From the NCBI RefSeq assembly GCF_001439915.1, contig NZ_LMBW01000012.1, forward strand, positions 599-64,598: a stretch of DNA of 64,000 nt, given 5' to 3'. Both the position numbers and the translations under genes were made by a program. Origin of the DNA: Fredinandcohnia humi (lineage in GTDB: Bacteria; Bacillota; Bacilli; Bacillales; Bacillaceae_L). Below are positions 52,793-63,918 of the stretch, one piece after another (position 1 is the stretch's first letter; each line of letters starts with the position of its first letter). The notes beneath the pieces were generated by a model that did no database searches, was not told the origin of the DNA, and saw only the letters and a list, made by a program, of their open reading frames with translations.

Positions 52793-53848
52793 AATTTTAT
52801 CCGAATTATTAAAGCCGAGATTGATCACCCCTGCTTTTGTTAGCGAATCGTAAAGGATGACGAGAAGCGGTCCAAGCAGTAGACCAACGATCCCAATTAT
52901 TTTAAATCCTAAATACATGCTTATGAGCGCTGCTAATGCACTAATACCAAAGCTTTGGGAATATATCTTTGGTTCGATGATTTTTCGAATCACAGTGATT
53001 AGCACAAACAGAATCAATAGTCCGACCCCTAGTTTGGTGTTTCCGTTAATTAACACAAAAACCGCCCACGGAACAATGAATGATCCAGTACCAAGTATCG
53101 GTAGTAAATCGACAAGAACAATGAGTAATGAAAGAATTAAAAGATACTTAACATCTAAAATCCAAAGCCCAATATAAGTGATAATAAATGTTACCCCACT
53201 AAGTACGATTTGTGCTTTTAAAAAGCCTACAAATATCTTTTTCAATTGGGTCGTTACAATCTTTAACTTTTCAATCGAACTCTCCTGGAGCATATCTTTA
53301 AGCTTATTTTTAATTGTAGGAAGATCGTTCATGAAAAGAAAAGCTGCAACTAAGTACACAATTAGCTCTAATAATAGTTGTGGAAGGCTTGAAACAAAAC
53401 CAAAAGTCCCCTCTGTAATATTCCTAGCTAAAACAATCAATAAATCCTGGAAGGAATACAGGGTATTCATGATTGAATCAAAGACTTCCTTTGGTAAATC
53501 CTCAAAATAGGTTTCAAATTTTTGAAAAGTCGCGATGATTTGATCCGTATCAATGCTTGAGACATAAAACGGTATATTTTTTACAAGAGTAATCAATTGA
53601 TTAATAATAACATTGACCAATAAATAACCTAAAAACAATACGAATACTAGGAAAACGACAAACGTTACTGTTACAGAATATAGTCGTTTGAATCGGTATT
53701 TTGTGGTTAACAAATTAACAATTGGCTCCAATAAAAGAGCGGTTAAAAGGGCTAAAATTAATGAAATTGACATTGGTAATAAATACAATGCAGTAACTAG
53801 CGCGATGATAAGGAGAATATTTCTTTTATTAAGATATTTTTTAACCAT
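52790..53848 (-). CDS. AI-2E family (PF01594-type) membrane transporter
   Basis: 352 residues with seven to eight hydrophobic segments: two near 10-40, one at 60-85, then, after a soluble region of about 60 residues, clusters at 150-175, 205-235, 240-275 and 290-335. Conserved features are the ILGTGSFIVPWAVFVLINGN stretch and the C-terminal LGFKIIGIVGLLLGPLLVIL. Members include quorum-signal exporters and Na+/H+ antiporters; most Bacillus members have no proven substrate. Start ATG at 53848. Confidence 0.88.
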   Translation of the reverse strand: MVKKYLNKRNILLIIALVTALYLLPMSISLILALLTALLLEPIVNLLTTKYRFKRLYSVTVTFVVFLVFVLFLGYLLVNVIINQLITLVKNIPFYVSSIDTDQIIATFQKFETYFEDLPKEVFDSIMNTLYSFQDLLIVLARNITEGTFGFVSSLPQLLLELIVYLVAAFLFMNDLPTIKNKLKDMLQESSIEKLKIVTTQLKKIFVGFLKAQIVLSGVTFIITYIGLWILDVKYLLILSLLIVLVDLLPILGTGSFIVPWAVFVLINGNTKLGVGLLILFVLITVIRKIIEPKIYSQSFGISALAALISMYLGFKIIGIVGLLLGPLLVILYDSLTKAGVINLGFNNSDKI

Positions 53849-53982
53849 TTTCGCAAAATTACCTACTCTCTACCTGTTAATCCGGGATCTTCTTATAAAA
53901 TTATTGTACAGTAAAGAAGAGGTATTTAAAATATAAATATTTTTCGAAATTAAGACTTTTGGTTTGACAATTTTTCATCATC

Positions 53983-54014
53983 AAAAAACAGCTACCATTT
54001 GGTAGCTGTTTTTT
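53983..54014 (-). terminator. Terminator of parEC
   Basis: AAAAAACAGCTACC/GGTAGCTGTTTTTT stem, 11 bases beyond the parC stop. It is nearly palindromic and may work in both directions. Confidence 0.88.
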
Positions 54015-54024
54015 CGTTTTATCT

Positions 54025-56469
54025 TTATTTCGTTTCGTCATTTTTTTCTTCTTGCGTGACAATCCAAGTATCGATAACTTCTCCCGCTACATCTGTATCT
54101 ACAACAAACGAACCATTGCTATAGCGATCATTTGGACGTAACGAATTTGTTTCGACGGATTCAATTTTTCCATTTTTAGTTTTGAGGATAATTTCATCTA
54201 ATTTTGTAACAAAATGTGCTCCTGCGATGCGGTGTGGGTGATTCTTTAACTCACGAATCATGACCAATCCACGTTTTGCACGAGTAGCTTTTTCAAATTC
54301 CGAGATTTTCATTTTCTTGACAGCACCACGTTGGGTAACGATGGCGAATTCAGCCGGTGTAGATGGTGGTACAACGTATCCAGCAACTATATAATCGTCG
54401 TCCTTTAGATTAATTCCTTTAACCCCTGCTGCTCGTTGACCTACGACATTTACTTCTTCTTCCCCGAACCATAGTCCATAGCCTAGATGTGTAACTAAGA
54501 AGACATCCATATTTCCATTGGTTATATGAACATTTACGACTTCATCATCATTCTTCAGGTTAATCGCAACAAGTGGTTTTGAATATCGTTGGGCTTTGTA
54601 CAATGAAAGCTCTGATTTTTTCACCATTCCATTTTTCGTGATGAAAAGAAGATATTCAGGCAGTTCAAAATTTGTAACTGGGAATGCCTCAATAATAAAC
54701 TCATCTCGGTCTATACTTATTATATTGGCGACATGCTGACCAAGGTCCTTCCACCTTATATCTGGAAGCTCGTGTACTGGAATATATAAGTAGTTCCCCT
54801 TGTTTGTAAAAAGAAGTAATGTGTCCGTTGTATTGATTTCAAATTGCCGTAACAATCGGTCCGTATCCTTCATGCCAAAATCAAGACCGTTTGATGCAGC
54901 ATATGATCGAGGGCTTGTACGTTTTACATAGCCGTCCTGGGTCACGGTCACAATTACATCCTCGGATGGAATGATAACCTCGAGATTAATTTTAATCTCT
55001 TCAATTTTATCTTCAATTTTTGAACGGCGATTATCCGCATACGTCTTTTTAACACGTTTTAGGTCTGTTTTAATAACCTGTAACAGCTTGCGTTCATTTT
55101 GAAGAATTTCAACTAATTCACTAATCTTTTTGTTTAACTCATCAAATTCCTGCTGTAGTGCTGTGATATCTGTATTTGTTAAACGATATAATTGCAAGGA
55201 AACAATCGCTTCAGACTGAGGTTCTGTAAATTCAAATTTATCGATTAAGTTATTTTTCGCATCCTTCTTATCTTTCGAAGCACGAATGGTTGCGATTACC
55301 TCATCTAAGATTGATAAAGCCTTCATCAGACCTTCTACTACATGCTGACGTTCACGTGCTTTTTCCAATTCATAATGAGAACGATTGGTAATAATCTCTT
55401 TTTGATGGTTAATATACGCATCCAAAATCTTCGGCAAACTCATCAATACAGGTCGTCTGTCTAAAATCGCAACCATATTAAAGTTATAGGTTATTTGAAG
55501 ATCCGTATTTTTATAGAGGAAGTTTAATACTCCTTGTGCATCCGCGTCTTTTTTAAGTTCAATGACAATTCTTAAGCCTGTTCGGTCTGTTTCATCACGG
55601 ACTTCACTTATTCCTTCCACTTTACGATCTAACCGTATCTCGTCTATCTTTTTAACCATATTGGCTTTATTTACTTCATATGGGATTTCAGTTACGACAA
55701 TTTGCTGTTTTCCACCGCGAAGATCTTCAATGTCCGCTTTTCCACGCACAATGATTTTTCCTTTTCCAGTTTCGTAGGCTTTCTTGATCCCTTCAATCCC
55801 TTGGATAATACCGCCTGTTGGGAAATCAGGCCCCTTAATTACCTGCATCAGGTCATCGACTGTTGAATTAGGATGATCAATTCGAGTTATAACACCATCA
55901 ATAACCTCACCAAGATGATGTGGCGGAATATCAGTTGCATATCCTGCTGAGATTCCAGTTGAACCATTTACCAGCAAATTAGGAAAACTTGCTGGTAATA
56001 CAACTGGTTCTTTACTTGTATCATCAAAGTTAGGAATAAACTCAACAGTATTTTTCTCGATATCACGTAAAAGCTCGGAAGCAAGTTTTGAAAGACGTGC
56101 TTCTGTATAACGCATCGCTGCTGGCGGGTCACCATCATTACTACCGTTATTTCCGTGCATTTCAACTAAGACATTTCGAACCTTCCAGTCCTGACTCAAA
56201 CGAACCATTGCATCATATACAGAAGTATCACCATGTGGATGGTAGTTACCAATTACATTACCAACTGTTTTAGCGGATTTACGGAAACCTTTATCAGCCG
56301 TATTTCCTTCAACATGCATCGCGTATAGAATACGTCTTTGAACTGGTTTTAGACCATCCCTTGCATCTGGTAGTGCACGTTCTTGAATTATATATTTACT
56401 ATATCTACCGAAACGATCACCAATAACATCCTCAAGTGGTAGATCACGAAATTTTTCTGTTTGTACCAT
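54025..56469 (-). CDS. parC: DNA topoisomerase IV subunit A
   Basis: 814 residues. The N-terminal breakage-reunion domain has the catalytic Tyr121 in [11 protein letters not shown] and the quinolone-resistance region [14 protein letters not shown] (about 78-91). The DNA gate and coiled coil follow, then six beta-propeller repeats from about residue 500. With ParE it decatenates daughter chromosomes using ATP. The start lies seven bases after the parE stop. Sequence, length and pairing with a ParE that lacks gyrase-specific features separate it from GyrA. Position 82 is Thr where relatives that I remember often have Ser; no resistance claim can be made from that. Confidence 0.97.
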   Translation of the reverse strand: MVQTEKFRDLPLEDVIGDRFGRYSKYIIQERALPDARDGLKPVQRRILYAMHVEGNTADKGFRKSAKTVGNVIGNYHPHGDTSVYDAMVRLSQDWKVRNVLVEMHGNNGSNDGDPPAAMRYTEARLSKLASELLRDIEKNTVEFIPNFDDTSKEPVVLPASFPNLLVNGSTGISAGYATDIPPHHLGEVIDGVITRIDHPNSTVDDLMQVIKGPDFPTGGIIQGIEGIKKAYETGKGKIIVRGKADIEDLRGGKQQIVVTEIPYEVNKANMVKKIDEIRLDRKVEGISEVRDETDRTGLRIVIELKKDADAQGVLNFLYKNTDLQITYNFNMVAILDRRPVLMSLPKILDAYINHQKEIITNRSHYELEKARERQHVVEGLMKALSILDEVIATIRASKDKKDAKNNLIDKFEFTEPQSEAIVSLQLYRLTNTDITALQQEFDELNKKISELVEILQNERKLLQVIKTDLKRVKKTYADNRRSKIEDKIEEIKINLEVIIPSEDVIVTVTQDGYVKRTSPRSYAASNGLDFGMKDTDRLLRQFEINTTDTLLLFTNKGNYLYIPVHELPDIRWKDLGQHVANIISIDRDEFIIEAFPVTNFELPEYLLFITKNGMVKKSELSLYKAQRYSKPLVAINLKNDDEVVNVHITNGNMDVFLVTHLGYGLWFGEEEVNVVGQRAAGVKGINLKDDDYIVAGYVVPPSTPAEFAIVTQRGAVKKMKISEFEKATRAKRGLVMIRELKNHPHRIAGAHFVTKLDEIILKTKNGKIESVETNSLRPNDRYSNGSFVVDTDVAGEVIDTWIVTQEEKNDETK

Positions 56470-56476
56470 CTATTTG

Positions 56477-58480
<2,004 letters not shown>

Positions 58481-58640
58481 TTACCCAAGTACATAGCTAA
58501 TAAATAGCCTCTCTCTTTATAAGTAGTTTCACTAATAGAAATATTTTTACTTAGCAGAACAAATGTTTTGTTTTTTATTGCCCTATCTTTCATTTTATAT
58601 CTTTATCCAGATTTGGCAAACCGTTTCTCTCAAAAAGGCG

Positions 58641-58669
58641 AAAATCCTTGTATAAAAACAAGGATTTTT
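58641..58669 (-). terminator. Terminator of the CoA-binding protein gene
   Basis: AAAATCCTTG/CAAGGATTTTT stem with an 8-base loop, 14 bases beyond the stop at 58683. It is usable on both strands. Confidence 0.8.
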
Positions 58670-58682
58670 GTCTCGTGATCTG

Positions 58683-59096
58683 TTATTTTGTCAGCGCATG
58701 CTCAACCTTAATACAACGATCCATGACAACGGTATATCCGCGATCCTTTAAGAAGTTAAATGCTTCCTCACTAACACAACCAAGCTGTGACCAAAATACA
58801 TCTGCATCGATTTCATCAAATTCTTTCGCAACTGCCATTAAATACTCAGAGCGTCGAAAAACATTGACTATATCAATATGCCCTTCAATATCTTTAATTG
58901 ACTTAACGGCTTTTACACCTAGAGCTTCGCCAATAGTTGGATTTACAGGAATGATTTCATAACCGGCAGCCTGCATTGCCTTACTCACCATATTGGAGGT
59001 TCTTTCAGGGTTATCAGATAAACCTACAACTGCTATCCTTTTACTTTTCTTTAGAATTTCGCCAAGTTCAGCACGAGTTGGAATTTCCAATGTCAT
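58683..59096 (-). CDS. CoA-binding protein (YneT/YccU family)
   Basis: About 137 residues from ATG 59096, with AAGGGG upstream; the earlier ATG at 59117 lacks a site. It is a CoA_binding_2 Rossmann domain: RIAVVGLSDNPERTSNMVSK near the start, then IIPVNPTIGEALG, VNVFRRSEYL and DVFWSQLGCVSEEAFNFL. Relatives bind CoA or a nucleotide, but the physiological role is not settled. The gene sits next to parE, as yneT does in Bacillus subtilis, and supports assignment of this segment to the core chromosome. Confidence 0.92.
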   Translation of the reverse strand: MTLEIPTRAELGEILKKSKRIAVVGLSDNPERTSNMVSKAMQAAGYEIIPVNPTIGEALGVKAVKSIKDIEGHIDIVNVFRRSEYLMAVAKEFDEIDADVFWSQLGCVSEEAFNFLKDRGYTVVMDRCIKVEHALTK

Positions 59097-59327
59097 AGCC
59101 TGTATCCCCTTTTTCATTCTAATTTATATTTTACACGATAGATATTATTTATCTCATAGTATTTCGGTCCCAAGCATAGATATTCCTGCATATATTTTGA
59201 TTTTCAACATTATTGATTGTTTTTTATTAGCATTTTAATCATTTTTTGTCGAAATTAATATAAAAAATCAACGTAAGGAAAAAATTTTAGTATAATGAGT
59301 ATACTTGTACAAGCATGGTATAATTAG

Positions 59328-59453
59328 AAAAGTGCAAGGTGCCCGTTTATCGGCGACAAGTATAAGACGAGCGCTGACAGAAGGTGCTCTTTACCTTCAG
59401 AAGCGATTGGCTTATGACCTCGAGCCGATGGCACATGGAGCTAGACATCGAAA
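59328..59453. repeat. Dispersed structured repeat, copy 1
   Basis: About 125 bp, with blocks TATCGGCGACAAGTATAAG, CGCTGACAGAAGGTG, ACCTTCAGAAGCGATTGG and GAGCCGATGGCA...GAGCTAGACATC. Internal complementarity (AGAAGGT with ACCTTC, and ATCGGC with GCCGAT) gives a long stem. It lies just upstream of plsY. Similar Bacillus-type intergenic repeats are known. Confidence 0.85.
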
Positions 59454-59523
59454 TCTATGTTCGAATGGTACAATTGGTGCAGGTTGCACTTATATTTATT
59501 ATTTTATTAAAGGAGTTATGTGT

Positions 59524-60135
59524 ATGTTACTAAAGATAGTTATTATACTCCTTGCTTATCTTCTTGGTTCGATTCCTTCGGGGTTAATTGTAGGGAAGGT
59601 TGGCTACGGTATTGATATTCGGGAGCATGGCAGCGGTAATTTAGGTGGGACAAACACATTCCGTACGCTAGGGAAAAAGGCTGGTTTGATCGTAACGATA
59701 GCTGATATTTTAAAAGGAACATTGGCAACAGCACTTCCTTTTCTGGTATTGGGTAATTCATATCCTGATTATCTCCCTTTATTAGTTGGTATGGTTGCAG
59801 TAATTGGTCATATGTACCCAATTTTCGCTGGTTTTAAAGGTGGAAAAGCAGTCGCAACCTCAGGTGGGGTTCTATTGGGATATAATCCGATACTTTTTCT
59901 ATCGATATTATTATGTTTCTTTATTTTCCTAAAATTAACGAAAATGGTTTCACTATCCTCTATGCTTGTGGCAATTTATTGTGTCTCTTTCAGTGTAGTC
60001 TATAGTATTTTCATTAAGACAGATTTTCCTTTAATCATTGTTTCTTCATTACTTGCAGCATTTGTATTTTATCGGCACCGTGCAAATATTGTCCGAATTA
60101 AAAATAAAACAGAACCTAAGATTAAGTGGTTGTAA
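59524..60135 (+). CDS. plsY: Glycerol-3-phosphate acyltransferase PlsY
   Basis: About 203 residues from ATG 59524, eight bases after AAGGAG (an ATG two codons earlier is too close to the site). It is a polytopic membrane enzyme with about five segments. Motif 1 [18 protein letters not shown], a second loop motif [19 protein letters not shown] and the final [17 protein letters not shown] are the three conserved PlsY regions. It transfers acyl groups from acyl-phosphate to glycerol-3-phosphate, the first step of phospholipid synthesis. Two copies of the dispersed repeat flank it closely. Confidence 0.97.
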   Translation: MLLKIVIILLAYLLGSIPSGLIVGKVGYGIDIREHGSGNLGGTNTFRTLGKKAGLIVTIADILKGTLATALPFLVLGNSYPDYLPLLVGMVAVIGHMYPIFAGFKGGKAVATSGGVLLGYNPILFLSILLCFFIFLKLTKMVSLSSMLVAIYCVSFSVVYSIFIKTDFPLIIVSSLLAAFVFYRHRANIVRIKNKTEPKIKWL

Positions 60136-60261
60136 GAAAAGTGCGAGGCGCCTGACTATCGGCGACAAGCATAAGAAAATCGCTGACAGAAGGTGCATTT
60201 TACCTTCCGAAGCGATTGGCTTATGCCCTTGAGCCGATGGTGCCTGGAACTAGACATCAAA
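60136..60261. repeat. Dispersed structured repeat, copy 2
   Basis: Same element as 59328-59453, beginning directly after the plsY stop: GTGCGAGGCGCCTGACTATC, then CGACAAGCATAAG, AGAAGGTGCATTTTACCTTC and GAGCCGATGGTGCCTGGAAC. It transcribes as a long imperfect hairpin and precedes the plsY terminator. Confidence 0.88.
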
Positions 60262-60266
60262 AGATA

Positions 60267-60304
60267 GACGTGTGAACCTTATTGGTCACACGTCTTCTTT
60301 TTTA
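60267..60304 (+). terminator. Terminator of plsY
   Basis: GACGTGTGA/TCACACGTC stem with a 9-base loop, followed by TTCTTTTTT. Confidence 0.88.
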
Positions 60305-60453
60305 GATAAACCGAAGTTTTCCAGATTTTCCTTCGTAGTTATTTCGAATTATGAAACACCCCAAAAGATAGACAATATTCGATAAATTTCTTACATTTTT
60401 TCATAGTTTTGTATTATAGTAGAAGTAACATAAAATATGGGGTGCAGTGTCAT

Positions 60454-61641
60454 ATGAGAAGAAGTAGAAGGAATCGAAAATCGATAAACATCACAAAATA
60501 TGTCATCAGTTTAGTTATTTTATTACTTATTCCATTAGGTGTTTATTTCACACTAAATAGTTTAAAAGCAAATTCAGTGACTAAAGACTACATTGCTCAC
60601 AATCATGATTTTAAAAAGACTGAGCAAGAATTTAAGCCTTTTACAACATCAATGACACTTGCAGCAATCGGGGATATTTTAATTCATTCGGCTGTGTATA
60701 ATGATGCAAACAAAGAAAATGGATATGATTTCAAACCAATGATTGCGAATGTAAAAGGTTTACTTGAAGATGCGGACCTCACGATTGCCAATCAGGAAAC
60801 AATCGTTGGTGGAACTGAAATCGGTTTATCGACCTATCCAAGCTTTAATAGCCCTTATGAGGTTGCTGATGCATTTAAGGATGCGGGCGTTGATATTGTT
60901 TCCATTGCGAACAATCATACGCTTGACCGGGGCGAAAAGGCGATTATAAGCGCAACTAATTATTTAAATAAAATTGATATGGAATATACAGGAGGCTATC
61001 AGAGCTCTGAGGATAAAAGTAAAATTCGGGTGTTAAATCGAAATGGAATCAGCATTGCATTCCTTTCTTACACATATGGTACAAATGGCATTCCTGTACC
61101 AGAAGGAAAAGACTATCTCGTTAACTTAATTGATATGGAATTGATCAAAAAGGACATCAAAGCAGCAAAGGAAGTAGCTGATGTTGTTTCGGTTAGCATG
61201 CACTGGGGAGATGAGTATCAATTATACCCGAATGATTACCAAAAACAGCTTGCTCAGCGGCTTGCAGATGAGGGAGTTGACCTCATTATCGGCCACCATC
61301 CCCACGTATTACAGCCGATGGATTGGTTAACAGGTAAAAATGGAAATCAAACATTTGTTGTTTACTCACTTGGCAATTTCTTATCAGGACAGATTCGGGA
61401 TTATAAAGATATTGGCGGGGTATTACAGGTTGAAATTGTTAAAGAAAGTAAGTCGAAGAATGAAACGATCATTCGAGTAGAAAATCCGCAATTTACACCA
61501 ACATTTGTTTCAAACAGTCAATATAAAAGCTTTAAAGTTGTACCGCTCAAAGACGCGAAGAACTTTGGGTTAGGCGATGCAGCAGGTAAATATGAAGAAA
61601 TGACCCACCATATGAATCAATGGCTTGAAAAAGCACAATAA
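60454..61641 (+). CDS. CapA-family protein (poly-gamma-glutamate capsule synthesis type)
   Basis: About 395 residues from ATG 60454, behind ATGGGGTGC; longer in-frame starts have no site. A basic N-terminus (RRSRRNRKS) and one transmembrane anchor (about 16-34) precede an extracellular metallophosphatase-like domain: AAIGDILIHSAVYND, ANQETIVGG, IVSIANNHTLDRGEKAI, VSMHWGDEYQLYPN and IIGHHPHVLQPMDWL. These are the CapA/YwtB motifs with likely metal-binding Asp, Asn and His residues. No capB or capC genes are present, so a role in polyglutamate synthesis is not shown; stand-alone copies may act on cell-wall polymers. Confidence 0.9.
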   Translation: MRRSRRNRKSINITKYVISLVILLLIPLGVYFTLNSLKANSVTKDYIAHNHDFKKTEQEFKPFTTSMTLAAIGDILIHSAVYNDANKENGYDFKPMIANVKGLLEDADLTIANQETIVGGTEIGLSTYPSFNSPYEVADAFKDAGVDIVSIANNHTLDRGEKAIISATNYLNKIDMEYTGGYQSSEDKSKIRVLNRNGISIAFLSYTYGTNGIPVPEGKDYLVNLIDMELIKKDIKAAKEVADVVSVSMHWGDEYQLYPNDYQKQLAQRLADEGVDLIIGHHPHVLQPMDWLTGKNGNQTFVVYSLGNFLSGQIRDYKDIGGVLQVEIVKESKSKNETIIRVENPQFTPTFVSNSQYKSFKVVPLKDAKNFGLGDAAGKYEEMTHHMNQWLEKAQ

Positions 61642-61645
61642 TCAA

Positions 61646-61773
61646 CGAAAAGCGCCAGGCGCCTGCCTATCGGCGACAAGCATAAGGCAAGCGCTGACAG
61701 AAGGTGTTTTTTACCTTCCGAAGCGATTGACTTATGACCTCGAGCCGATGGCGCCTAGAGCTAGACATCAAAA
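61646..61773. repeat. Dispersed structured repeat, copy 3
   Basis: The best preserved copy: AGCGCCAGGCGCCTGCCTAT, CGACAAGCATAAGGCAAGCG, AGAAGGTG, ACCTTCCGAAGCGATTG and GAGCCGATGGCGCCTAGAGC. It starts four bases after the capA stop, and its ends are complementary (GGCGCC near both). Confidence 0.88.
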
Positions 61774-61808
61774 AACAAGGCGCATCCTGTGATATGCCTT
61801 GTTTTTTT
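61770..61808. terminator. Bidirectional terminator
   Basis: AAAAAACAAGGC and GCCTTGTTTTTT form a long stem between the convergent capA-family gene and the thioesterase gene. Confidence 0.85.
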
Positions 61809-62234
61809 CTATTCCGCTTGTTTTTTAGCATTTTCGTACGCAGTATGCCAGTCAGGATAATGTTTCCTAATCGAAATCGGACGGAATGATTCTTTTTTCA
61901 CACAAACATGTGAAGATGTAGCATTAACCGAAACCTCACCATCCGGCCTTGTAATTTGATATCCGTAAATGACGCGGAGACCATCATAATGATCAATCCA
62001 TGTTTTGACTAAAGCCGTTTCACCATATCTTAATGGTTTTTTGTAGGAAACCTGCAGGTCAATAACTGGAGAAATAATACCATCACTCTCCATCGCCGCA
62101 TAGCTAAAACCCAAATCCTTAATAAGTTGGGTTCTTCCTAGCTCCATCCACACCAAATAATTTGCATGGTAAACGACACCCATTTGGTCTGTTTCTGCGT
62201 ATCTTACTTCGACTTCTTTCTTTGAAATGATCAA
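61809..62234 (-). CDS. Acyl-CoA thioesterase, 4-hydroxybenzoyl-CoA type (YneP-like)
   Basis: 141 residues, a single hot-dog fold. The family signature YAETDQMGVVYHANYLVWME (residues 13-32) includes the catalytic-type Asp16/His24 region. ISPVIDLQVSYKKPLRYGET follows in the centre. Members hydrolyse medium- or long-chain or aromatic acyl-CoA esters. The position between the capA-type gene and tlp matches yneP in Bacillus subtilis. It ends directly at a bidirectional terminator. Confidence 0.92.
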   Translation of the reverse strand: MIISKKEVEVRYAETDQMGVVYHANYLVWMELGRTQLIKDLGFSYAAMESDGIISPVIDLQVSYKKPLRYGETALVKTWIDHYDGLRVIYGYQITRPDGEVSVNATSSHVCVKKESFRPISIRKHYPDWHTAYENAKKQAE

Positions 62235-62330
62235 TTCGGACCTCTCCCTACTCTAAATTGAAGTATTATTCATACAAATATAGTATCACAATAGAAAAGG
62301 CCTTTAAAATGAAACAAATTATGAAACATT

Positions 62331-62374
62331 AAAAATGGAGTATGCCCTATTAACAGGCATACTCCATTTTTTTA
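62331..62374 (-). terminator. Terminator of tlp
   Basis: A 15-bp stem, AAATGGAGTATGCC/GGCATACTCCATTT, with flanking A and T runs; it overlaps the last bases of tlp. Confidence 0.88.
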
Positions 62375-62605
62375 TTGATAGCCATTTTCACGGGCTGAAG
62401 CTTCATCTTGTATCTCGGCTTGCATTGCTTCAATTGATTCTTGGCGACGTTCATTTTTTGCTTGGATTCCCTGTTTATCTTGTTCATTTGAAAATTGCAT
62501 AGTTTCTTGGGATTCCTCAATATTCTCCATCGTGTTTTGAACCATGTCTTGTAGCTTTTCTACATTATCACTGCGATCATCTGGTTTTGGTTTTTTGTGT
62601 GCCAT
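62372..62605 (-). CDS. tlp: Small acid-soluble spore protein Tlp
   Basis: 77 residues, hydrophilic and helical. KPDDRSDNVEKLQDMVQNT and the following ENIEESQETM match the Tlp family. The protein is made in the forespore and contributes to the minor SASP pool. ATG behind TAGGAGGAATAAG. It lies next to sspN, as in Bacillus subtilis, where the two form a forespore-expressed unit. This is direct evidence that the organism forms endospores. Confidence 0.95.
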   Translation of the reverse strand: MAHKKPKPDDRSDNVEKLQDMVQNTMENIEESQETMQFSNEQDKQGIQAKNERRQESIEAMQAEIQDEASARENGYQ

Positions 62606-62738
62606 ACTTATTCCTCCTATGTATTGTAGTACACCTCTATTTTGCTCAATTTACGAAAAAATATTTTTGAAAAAAAAAGGGATATTTACATACAAAAAAG
62701 GACGTCGTCAAAACACGTAACGTCCCTTTAAAGCATAA

Positions 62739-62876
62739 TTATTCACCTTTTGTTTGCATAACCTGAGCATGCTGTCCAGATTTATCTTGCATCTTTTTCC
62801 CTTTATTCCCACCAAATCCACGTGGTTGCGTTCCTATATGGTTAGGTACAAATTTCTTATGGTCTTTTTCAGGCAT
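62739..62876 (-). CDS. sspN: Small acid-soluble spore protein SspN
   Basis: 45 residues. [20 protein letters not shown] followed by [13 protein letters not shown] fits the SspN family (FVPNHIGTQ, GGNKGKxMQDxxG). ATG at 62876, with GGAGGGG six bases upstream on the minus strand. It is a forespore protein encoded beside tlp. The coding sequence ends just before the hairpin-rich stretch at 62700-62730. Confidence 0.92.
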   Translation of the reverse strand: MPEKDHKKFVPNHIGTQPRGFGGNKGKKMQDKSGQHAQVMQTKGE

Positions 62877-62975
62877 TTAATATCCCCTCCTCCTTTTCAT
62901 TATCACCCAGAATCGGGATTCTCATGTAAAAAGTAGGATGGAGATTGTATCCATATCAAAGATTTGATGGAAAGT

Positions 62976-63107
62976 CTACTCGGCTTTTTCTAATCTTTTT
63001 TGTTCGATTCTCGCCTCAATACGCTCCATCGCTTCCTGATCTTTCAGTAATTGTTGTTTGTTTTCATTAACTAACTCAGCAAATGAAACCTTTCTAACTT
63101 TTCTCAA
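62976..63107 (-). CDS. FbpB-family small basic protein
   Basis: 43 residues from the likely TTG start at 63107, which has AAGGTGA upstream; a GTG at 63116 is an alternative. The sequence RKVRKVSFAELVNENKQQLL with a Glu/Arg-rich helical tail matches Fur-regulated basic protein B. In Bacillus subtilis FbpB works with the small RNA FsrA to spare iron. A good Fur-box match lies 28 bases upstream (63135-63149), which supports iron control. Divergent family members exist that are not Fur-regulated, so the exact paralogue is uncertain. Confidence 0.8.
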   Translation of the reverse strand: MRKVRKVSFAELVNENKQQLLKDQEAMERIEARIEQKRLEKAE

Positions 63108-63134
63108 TTTTCTCACCTTCCTCTATTACCATTG

Positions 63135-63149
63135 TAATAGTAATTATCT
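63135..63149 (-). promoter_or_regulatory. Likely Fur box upstream of the fbpB-type gene
   Basis: AGATAATTACTATTA on the minus strand agrees with the Bacillus 7-1-7 Fur consensus TGATAATnATTATCA at 11 of the 14 defined positions. The location directly upstream of an FbpB-family gene fits repression by iron-loaded Fur. Confidence 0.5.
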
Positions 63150-63229
63150 CCAAAAACTGCTCTAATTATTACAAATTTCCGAAAATTTATTTAAAAATTC
63201 AAAAAAGACGGTTTTTGTCGAAAAAAAAC

Positions 63230-63258
63230 AAAAAAGAACCTTATTGGTTCTTTTTTTT
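63230..63258 (-). terminator. Terminator of the TlpA-like gene
   Basis: AAAAAAGAACC/GGTTCTTTTTTTT stem with a 5-base loop, overlapping the gene's stop codon. Confidence 0.85.
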
Positions 63259-63784
63259 ACTTTAATTTATTGACTTTGCTTTTAAGCATGTCTAAATCTT
63301 TTATTTGTCCTCTGATATAATCATTAATCGTACCATCAGTGTTAATGAAAAATGTTTCCGGTAATCCTAAAACCTGATAATCACTGCTGGCCCGATTTTT
63401 TGGATCCATTAAGAGCGGAAATGTATATCCCTTACCATCCACAAATTTATATGCGTTTTCAGCCTTAACCTCAGATGCAGTCATATTCACTGCTAGCACT
63501 TCAACATCGTCGCTTTTTGTTTCGTAAAACGTTTGAATTACAGGCATTTCTTCTCGACATGGCTTACACCATGATGCCCAGAAGTTCACAACAACCTTTT
63601 TTCCTTTTAAATCAGATAAACGAATTGTCTCGTTTTCATTATTTAATAATTGTACCTCAAAATCAGGTGCCATATTTCCAATTTCTATGCCGGTTACTCC
63701 TCGTTTTTGATCCTGAACAAATTCAAAAACAGCATATCCTACTAAGCCTATTAAAACAAGTGTAATTACAATTTTTTTAACCAT
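63257..63784 (-). CDS. TlpA/ResA-like thiol-disulfide oxidoreductase (YneN-like)
   Basis: 175 residues. One N-terminal membrane anchor (about 4-22) leads to an extracytoplasmic thioredoxin fold with the redox pair C73-K-P-C76 in FWASWCKPCREEMP. The resolving Pro is in LGLPETFFI, and the family opening GNMAPDFEVQLLNNE is clear. Such proteins reduce or exchange disulfides on the outer face, for example in cytochrome c or spore-envelope maturation. It lies between aconitase and the fbpB/sspN/tlp group, as yneN does in Bacillus subtilis. Confidence 0.93.
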   Translation of the reverse strand: MVKKIVITLVLIGLVGYAVFEFVQDQKRGVTGIEIGNMAPDFEVQLLNNENETIRLSDLKGKKVVVNFWASWCKPCREEMPVIQTFYETKSDDVEVLAVNMTASEVKAENAYKFVDGKGYTFPLLMDPKNRASSDYQVLGLPETFFINTDGTINDYIRGQIKDLDMLKSKVNKLK

Positions 63785-63872
63785 TTGAATCCTCCGTATA
63801 AAAATTCAGCAAAAATCAAAGGTATCCTTATTACCATTATACCTATTAAATCATACAAAAAGACAAATTTAA

Positions 63873-63904
63873 AAGGCAGTTTTGTGAATTTCACAAAACT
63901 GCCT
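63873..63904 (-). terminator. Terminator of aconitase
   Basis: AAGGCAGTTTTGTGA/TCACAAAACTGCCT stem with a very short loop, followed on the minus strand by TTTTAAATTT. It begins 15 bases after the aconitase stop. Confidence 0.9.
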
Positions 63905-63918
63905 CATATCAAAGGATA

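Noticed and set aside
59328-61773. Three similar repeats as a CRISPR array
   Set aside because: Copies are about 125 bp, spaced by whole genes, and have no regular spacers or cas genes.
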